Shown in pieces: positions 7,302 to 10,797 of a DNA stretch of 10,797 bases (its first letter is position 1; the number at the start of each line of letters is the position of its first letter). The translations under genes and the position numbers were made by a program. Under the pieces are notes generated by a model. It worked only from the letters and a program-made list of their open reading frames with translations, searched no databases and had not been told where the DNA came from. Source of the DNA: Pseudomonadota bacterium (GTDB lineage: Bacteria; Pseudomonadota; Gammaproteobacteria; Burkholderiales; Burkholderiaceae_B); contig JAEYZR010000213.1 of assembly GCA_023427945.1 (NCBI GenBank), positions 1-10,797 on the forward strand. The letters are read 5' to 3'.

Positions 7302-8135
7302 ATGAGATCTTCAAAAACTCTTTTCATCACCGGCGTCAGCAGCGGTTTCGGTCGCGCGTTGGCCCAGGAGGCGCTTGCATCGGGCCACCGTGTCATAGGC
7401 ACCGTGCGCGGCGAGCAGGCAAAGCAGGACTACGAGAAACTTGATCCGGTGAACGCGGTGGGCCGTGTGCTGGATGTGACCGACTTCGATGCCATCGACG
7501 GGGTGGTTGCCGACATCGAGGCAAACGTCGGGCCGATCGACGTGCTCGTCAACAACGCAGGCTACGGGCACGAAGGCGTCATGGAGGAATCCCCGTTGAC
7601 CGAAATGCGCCGACAGTTCGACGTCAATGTGTTCGGGCCAGTCGCCCTGACCAAGGCCGTGCTGCCTTTCATGCGCTCGCGCCGACGCGGACACATCCTC
7701 AACATCACGTCGATGGGCGGCTTCATCACGATGCCGGGCATTGCCTACTATTGCGGCAGCAAGTTCGCGCTTGAAGGCATTTCAGAGGTGCTGGGGAAAG
7801 AGGTAAAGCCGTTTGGCATTCACGTTACCGCCGTGGCACCGGGCTCGTTTCGCACCGACTGGGCCGGACGTTCGATGTCCCGCACAGTGCGTTCGATTCC
7901 CGACTACGACACGCTGTTTGATCCGATCCGCAAGGCACGCGAGGAAAAGAGCGGCAAGCAGCTTGGCGATCCTGCAAAAGCCGCCCGTGCGATGCTGGCC
8001 GTGATTGCCAGCGACACGCCGCCCGCGCACCTGTTGTTGGGCAGTGATGCGCTCACGCTGGTAGACGAAAAACTAGCGGCGCTGGCTGACGAATTCCACG
8101 CTTGGGAAAAGATCACCCGCTCGACTGATGGCTGA
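7302..8135 (+). CDS. Short-chain dehydrogenase/reductase (classical SDR), substrate unknown
   Basis: A 277-residue NAD(P)-dependent oxidoreductase of the Rossmann fold. The nucleotide-binding TGVSSGFG is at 10-17; R36 after the second strand (GTVR) suggests NADP(H) preference. D58 (LDVT), NNAG (84-87), N109, S137, Y150 and K154 (YCGSK) form the standard cofactor and catalytic set (Asn-Ser-Tyr-Lys all present). The PG-S-F-R-TDW segment near 190 is the usual cofactor loop. The longer C-terminal part, with a DP-x-KAA-x-AML motif and an L-L-L-G-S-D-A segment, matches the oxidoreductase group often annotated as 'SDR family NAD(P)-dependent oxidoreductase' next to AraC regulators. A good GGAG ribosome site precedes the ATG. 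The substrate cannot be told; a carbonyl or aldehyde reductase controlled by the divergent regulator is a reasonable guess. Confidence 0.92.
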   Translation: MRSSKTLFITGVSSGFGRALAQEALASGHRVIGTVRGEQAKQDYEKLDPVNAVGRVLDVTDFDAIDGVVADIEANVGPIDVLVNNAGYGHEGVMEESPLTEMRRQFDVNVFGPVALTKAVLPFMRSRRRGHILNITSMGGFITMPGIAYYCGSKFALEGISEVLGKEVKPFGIHVTAVAPGSFRTDWAGRSMSRTVRSIPDYDTLFDPIRKAREEKSGKQLGDPAKAARAMLAVIASDTPPAHLLLGSDALTLVDEKLAALADEFHAWEKITRSTDG

Positions 8136-8227
8136 CCGAACGTTGGTCGACATCCTTCCGCTACGCGCAGCGCGGGAGAAACCACCAGACATCAAAGCTC
8201 TCAGTTCCGGTCGCGTCAACCGTTTAC
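8136..8227. other. Spacer after the dehydrogenase gene
   Basis: No gene is seen. There is no T-run terminator; only a short CGCT-N6-AGCG inverted repeat (8159-8172). Read-through from the dehydrogenase into the ParD-like gene is therefore possible. Confidence 0.4.
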
Positions 8228-8274
8228 TTGCACCATAGGCAGGCAGAGTATATGATTCGTATATGTTTTATATA
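8228..8274 (+). promoter_or_regulatory. Promoter with repeat-rich operator before the ParD-like/MetAP pair
   Basis: TTGCAC (8228-8233) and TATGAT (8251-8256, five of six consensus bases) are exactly 17 bases apart, putting the transcript start near 8263 and the ATG at 8286 about 23 bases downstream. GTATATG occurs twice, at 8248-8254 and 8259-8265, an 11-base (one helical turn) repeat over the -10 and start site. TATAT-GTTTT-ATATA (8260-8274) is a perfect inverted repeat next to it. Repeats on a core promoter one turn apart fit a ribbon-helix-helix autorepressor (inference). AGAG at 8274-8277 is a weak ribosome site. Confidence 0.55.
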
Positions 8275-8285
8275 GAGCCAAGCAC

Positions 8286-8498
8286 ATGGGTATCGTAAAC
8301 ATCGATGACGATCTGCATGATCAACTGCGCAAGGCAAGCGCGGTGTCGTGCCGGTCGATCAATGCGCAGGCGGCCTTCTGGATCAGGATCGGCATGCTCT
8401 GCGAAATGAGTCCGACGCAGAGTTTCAACGAGATCGTTGCGCGTGAACTGCGGGCCGCAGGCGTCGTGGCGCAACCTATCAAGATGGGTGCGGCATGA
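8286..8498 (+). CDS. ParD-like ribbon-helix-helix small protein
   Basis: A 70-residue protein resembling the ParD-like family (as I recall, Pfam ParD_like, formerly a DUF). It opens with a short strand (GIVNID, 2-7), then a charged helix (DDLHDQLRKASA, 8-19), then RSINAQAAFWIRIGMLCE (23-40), in which S-x-N-A-Q-A-x-F-W-I is the family's recognisable core. This fits a strand-helix-helix DNA-binding dimer of the MetJ/Arc/ParD kind. The tail (41-70) is long enough to contact a partner. Its stop codon overlaps the ATG of the methionine aminopeptidase gene (ATGA), so the two are translationally coupled. By analogy with antitoxins it may repress its own promoter and bind the partner protein. No ParE-type toxin gene is present; the product encoded where a toxin would be is a MetAP. 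Fold assignment is fairly firm; role is inferred. Confidence 0.85.
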   Translation: MGIVNIDDDLHDQLRKASAVSCRSINAQAAFWIRIGMLCEMSPTQSFNEIVARELRAAGVVAQPIKMGAA

Positions 8499-9262
8499 CC
8501 AAGCGTCCAGAAGAAATCGCCTTGATGGCAGAGTCGGGCCGCCTGTTGGCACAGGTGTTCGGCCACCTCGATCAACTGAACCTGGCCGGTATGTCCACGA
8601 TGCAGGTCAACGATCTGGTCGATGGCCTCATCGTCCATGGACTCGACGCGCGTCCGGCCAGCAAAGGGCAATACGGGTACGCCTACGCGCTCAACGCCTC
8701 GCGCAATCATGTGGTGTGCCACGGCGTCCCTTCCTCCGGGGACATCCTGCAGGATGGGGACATCGTCAATTTCGACATCACGCTGGAGAAGAACGGCTAC
8801 ATCGCCGATTCCAGCAAGACCTATCTGGTGGGCGAGGTCTCACAGCCGGCTCGGCGGCTTGTACAGGTGGCCTACGAAGCGATGTGCAAAGGCATCCAGG
8901 CCGTTCGTCCCGGCGCTACGCTGGGCGACGTGGGCCACGCCATCGAACGGCATGCCCACAGGAATGGCTATTCGATCGTCAGGGAATACTGCGGTCATGG
9001 CATCGGTCGTGAAATGCACGAGGAGCCGCAAGTGTTGCATTGGGGTAAACCGCGTACGGGGCTGGTGCTACGAGAAGGGATGGTATTCACCATCGAGCCA
9101 ATGGTGAACAAGGGGCGGGCCGCCGTCCGAACCGAGGACGATGGCTGGACAGTCGTCACGCGCGACGGGGAACTGTCTGCTCAGTTCGAGCATACCGTGG
9201 CCGTCACCGGGAACGGCGTGCGCGTCTTGACCCTGCGCCCGGGCGAAAAGGTGTTGCACTGA
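8495..9262 (+). CDS. map: Type I methionine aminopeptidase, variant paired with a ParD-like protein
   Basis: A 255-residue metallopeptidase that removes the initiator methionine from new proteins. All five metal ligands are present: D94, D105, H168, E201 and E232. The catalytic histidines H76 (VVCHG) and H175 (MHEEP) and the signature REYCGHGIGREMHEEPQV are also present, so it should be active. Length is near E. coli Map (264), without an N-terminal zinc-finger extension. Aligned by eye to E. coli, the methionine-pocket residues differ: C59 is S56, Y62 is Q59, C70 is N67 and F177 is M174, while Y65 (Y62) and W221 (W218) are kept. The housekeeping map gene of beta-proteobacteria usually sits by rpsB-tsf, so this is probably a second copy (not testable here). 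It starts inside the ParD-like stop codon and ends before a strong terminator. Confidence 0.93.
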   Translation: MTKRPEEIALMAESGRLLAQVFGHLDQLNLAGMSTMQVNDLVDGLIVHGLDARPASKGQYGYAYALNASRNHVVCHGVPSSGDILQDGDIVNFDITLEKNGYIADSSKTYLVGEVSQPARRLVQVAYEAMCKGIQAVRPGATLGDVGHAIERHAHRNGYSIVREYCGHGIGREMHEEPQVLHWGKPRTGLVLREGMVFTIEPMVNKGRAAVRTEDDGWTVVTRDGELSAQFEHTVAVTGNGVRVLTLRPGEKVLH

Positions 9263-9340
9263 TCGTGTGCCATGGCGCTGGCCCCATCCTGCACGTCGGC
9301 GCAGTCCAGCGAAATGCCAGCCCGGCGTCATCCTGAAATA

Positions 9341-9373
9341 AAAAAGCCTGCATCCACCGGATGCAGGCTTTTT
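9341..9373. terminator. Rho-independent terminator, bidirectional
   Basis: The arms AAAAAGCCTGCATCC and GGATGCAGGCTTTTT pair perfectly across 15 positions around an ACC loop, with an A-run on one side and a T-run on the other. It works in both directions: it ends the ParD-like/MetAP transcript and can end the small gene read from the opposite strand. Confidence 0.92.
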
Positions 9374-9454
9374 AGGGGGTGACGCGATGTTCAGCTACGC
9401 AAGCGGGTCTGTCAGCCAGACCTGCCGCGGTGATCGATCACTATCTGGAACGGC

Positions 9455-9685
9455 TTACCACTGAGCGCCGGTGTAGCGGGCGCTGCGCTCACGAGCTTCG
9501 TCCATTGCGTTGCTGACATCAACAGCGAATTGGTAGATGCCGCGTACGAAATGAGCGGTAGCGACGCCGGCAGCCTTCACGGCAGCCAGGGGGCGCAGGG
9601 TGTTTTGGGTTTCCAGAGCGCGATTCAGCAGGTCGCGTTCGATGGCGTCGGTCAGGCGGGGGGTGTTCAGGGCGGCGGTGGTCAT
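9455..9685 (-). CDS. Small protein of unknown function (76 residues)
   Basis: Not recognised. The frame continues upstream to 9748, but a start there would lie upstream of the predicted transcript start. The ATG at 9685 is preceded by a good ribosome site (GGAGAG, - strand of 9690-9695) and follows the promoter correctly, so 76 residues is preferred. The protein is Ala-rich and mostly helical in prediction by eye: an N-terminal segment R-L-T-D-A-I-E-R-D-L-L-N-R, a moderately hydrophobic middle (about 33-57, AAVKAAGVATAHFVRGIYQFAV) that could lie on a membrane or in a helix bundle, and a charged tail (MDEARERSARY). No signal peptide and no catalytic motif is seen. It is well expressed if the perfect TATAAT is real. 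It resembles in size the small stress or stationary-phase proteins of beta-proteobacteria, but no function is claimed. Confidence 0.75.
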   Translation of the reverse strand: MTTAALNTPRLTDAIERDLLNRALETQNTLRPLAAVKAAGVATAHFVRGIYQFAVDVSNAMDEARERSARYTGAQW

Positions 9686-9722
9686 AATGCTCTCCAGGTG
9701 TGTTTGACTATCAGATGTATCC

Positions 9723-9752
9723 ATTATAGGGATAACCCCTAGGCACACACAA
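9723..9752 (-). promoter_or_regulatory. Promoter of the small 76-residue protein gene
   Basis: On the - strand, TATAAT (9723-9728) is a perfect -10. TTGTGT (9747-9752) is a fair -35, 18 bases upstream of it. Transcription would begin near 9716, leaving a leader of about 30 bases with a ribosome site. The -10 overlaps one TAGGG-N5-CCCTA palindrome. Confidence 0.65.
9727..9741. promoter_or_regulatory. Palindrome TAGGG-N5-CCCTA, copy 1 (overlaps -10)
   Basis: TAGGGATAACCCCTA is a perfect 5+5 inverted repeat with a five-base spacer. It overlaps the -10 by two bases and fills part of the promoter spacer, a position typical of a repressor operator. A second copy with the same half-sites lies 34 bases away. 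Confidence 0.5.
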
Positions 9753-9760
9753 GGAAAATT

Positions 9761-9775
9761 TAGGGTTTTCCCCTA
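9761..9775. promoter_or_regulatory. Palindrome TAGGG-N5-CCCTA, copy 2 (upstream of -35, over the nnrD stop)
   Basis: TAGGGTTTTCCCCTA has the same half-sites and spacer length as copy 1 but a different centre, which argues that the half-sites are what is conserved. It lies nine bases upstream of the -35 of the small gene and includes the last codon (TAG stop) of nnrD. The stem is too short for a terminator. Confidence 0.5.
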
Positions 9776-10615
9776 TCCGTTGCTTTTTTGCTCATTGTTG
9801 CGTATCCAGCGCGCTTTTTCCGCCAGTTCGCCTGCCGTCAATCCGATGGGGCCGATGCCTGCCGCGACACAGGCATCCGCCGACGCGCCATGCAGCCAGA
9901 CACCTCCCTTTATCGCCTGATCCAGCGTCAGTCCCTGGGCGATAAGGCTTCCGAGCATGCCTGCCAGCACATCGCCGGTACCGGCGGTCGCCAGGCCTGG
10001 ATTGCCCGAGGTGTTGACGTGGAGCTTGCCCTCAGGCGAGCAGATGACCGTCCCGGCTCCCTTCAGCACGATCCAGGCGCCATAACGCCGGGCCAGCGCT
10101 TGCGCCGAACTCTGTCGATCATGCTGGACTTGCGCCGTCGAGCAGGAGAGCAGCCGCGAGGCTTCGGCAGGGTGGGGCGTCAGTACTACCGGCGCCGGTC
10201 CCCAGTCGGCCTCGATTTTTCCGTCCGCCAGCAGATTCAGGGCGTCGGCGTCCAGCACCAGTGGGGTGTCGCTTCGGTCGCGCAGTAGCGTTGACAGTGC
10301 CTTGATGGCGTAGGCCTGAGTGCCGGCACCACATCCCGCAATCCAGGTGGTGACGCCGTACTGGCCCTCGATGAGGCTCAGGGCATCCCGACACATCAGT
10401 TCGGGCTGATGAGGATCACACGCAAGGGGGGCAGGTGTCTCGGCAAAACCGACCAGCACTTTGCCCGCGCCCAGGTGCAGGGCGGCTCGCGCAGCCAGGA
10501 GCGCGGCACCCGTCATGCCGGGGCCGCCACCGATCACGCCCACTGTGCCAAAGCTGCCTTTGTGGCTGTTTGCCGCCCTGGCTGCAAACAGCTCGGGAAA
10601 GTCTGTATGAGTCAT
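9773..10615 (-). CDS. nnrD: ADP-dependent NAD(P)H-hydrate dehydratase
   Basis: A repair enzyme that dehydrates (S)-NAD(P)HX, a damaged form of NAD(P)H, back to the usable cofactor at the expense of ADP. The 280 residues form one ribokinase-like domain (YjeF C-terminal / carbohydrate kinase type). Motifs in order: KGSFGTVGVIGGGPGMTGAA (19-38), LDADALN (121-127), LTPHPAE (145-151), VLKGAGTVI (183-191), and GNPGLATAGTGDVLAG (204-219), with the catalytic aspartate D215 in GTGD. It is the stand-alone form; the epimerase domain (NnrE), fused in E. coli YjeF, is absent and would be encoded elsewhere. Its ATG overlaps the stop of the upstream enoyl-CoA hydratase gene (ATGA), pointing to one transcript. 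Identification is firm. Confidence 0.94.
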   Translation of the reverse strand: MTHTDFPELFAARAANSHKGSFGTVGVIGGGPGMTGAALLAARAALHLGAGKVLVGFAETPAPLACDPHQPELMCRDALSLIEGQYGVTTWIAGCGAGTQAYAIKALSTLLRDRSDTPLVLDADALNLLADGKIEADWGPAPVVLTPHPAEASRLLSCSTAQVQHDRQSSAQALARRYGAWIVLKGAGTVICSPEGKLHVNTSGNPGLATAGTGDVLAGMLGSLIAQGLTLDQAIKGGVWLHGASADACVAAGIGPIGLTAGELAEKARWIRNNEQKSNG

Positions 10616-10797
10616 GCTGGGTCAGCGCCTTTTTCCTTCGATTTCTGGAAGAAACGGGTGAAAGCCGCCTGTGCTTCGTCGGACTTCAGTCTTTGAGCAA
10701 AGTGTTCCGCTTCGTCGGTGAGTGTCTGGTCGATCAGGTCCTTGAGGGGCGCGCGCAGCATGGCTTTTGTCAGGCGCAGGGCATCGCGGGGTTGGGT
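10612..10797 (-). CDS. Enoyl-CoA hydratase/isomerase family protein, C-terminal part only
   Basis: Reading the - strand from the window edge gives 61 residues to a TGA stop. They contain the A-L-R-L-T-K-A-M-L-R-A-P segment followed by an acidic helix (D-E-A-E-H-F-A-Q-R-L-K-S-D-E-A) and A-F-T-R-F-F-Q-K-S-K. This pattern (helix, E-x-x-x-F, then S-x-EA-x-x-AF-x-x-F-x-x-K) is the usual C-terminus of crotonase-superfamily enoyl-CoA hydratases. The catalytic region is outside the window, so the exact reaction (hydratase or isomerase) is not known. The stop overlaps the nnrD start by the shared ATGA, suggesting an operon. Confidence 0.75.
   Translation of the reverse strand, partial: TQPRDALRLTKAMLRAPLKDLIDQTLTDEAEHFAQRLKSDEAQAAFTRFFQKSKEKGADPA

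Noticed and set aside
9727..9736. TAGGGATAAC resembles the first half of the I-SceI homing endonuclease site
   Set aside because: Only ten of eighteen bases match; the palindromic reading, repeated 34 bases away, explains it better.
9686..9748. Extra 21-codon N-terminal extension of the small protein gene, starting at 9748
   Set aside because: That start would lie upstream of the predicted -10 and transcript start, and the internal ATG at 9685 has the better ribosome site.

Overview
The window looks like a chromosomal segment of a beta-proteobacterium of the order Burkholderiales, probably Alcaligenaceae (Bordetella/Achromobacter-like). This is inferred from protein character, the high GC content and the hemE-priA gene order; no database search was possible. 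Coding density is high and most genes are housekeeping.

Left part (1-6122, all + strand). The 3' end of a gene carrying a Fis-type DNA-binding domain, as found at the C-terminus of sigma-54-dependent regulators, is followed by hemE (uroporphyrinogen decarboxylase). A 304-base intergenic region comes next. It is AT-rich in its middle, holds one perfect DnaA box and further near-matches, and leads into priA (primosomal helicase). The priA end overlaps rep (superfamily 1 DNA helicase). PriA and Rep both act in restarting stalled replication forks, so the overlap suggests co-expression. hemE, priA and rep all appear to use non-ATG starts (GTG, TTG, TTG).

Middle part (6123-9373). A hairpin separates rep from a convergent AraC-family regulator gene. 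That gene is transcribed divergently from a classical short-chain dehydrogenase gene, and the two share a 116-base control region. After a 150-base spacer comes a two-gene unit: a 70-residue ParD-like ribbon-helix-helix protein whose stop codon overlaps the start of a type I methionine aminopeptidase gene. A promoter with short direct and inverted repeats sits just upstream. The layout resembles an autoregulated toxin-antitoxin operon, but the second gene encodes a MetAP with all metal ligands and an altered substrate pocket. This is the most interesting item in the window. A strong rho-independent terminator closes the unit.

Right part (9455-10797, all - strand). The 3' end of an enoyl-CoA hydratase/isomerase gene overlaps nnrD (ADP-dependent NAD(P)H-hydrate dehydratase, nicotinamide nucleotide repair). 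Then comes a 76-residue protein of unknown function with its own promoter. That promoter has a perfect TATAAT and is associated with two copies of the palindrome TAGGG-N5-CCCTA.

No rRNA, tRNA, CRISPR array, insertion sequence or prophage gene was recognised.
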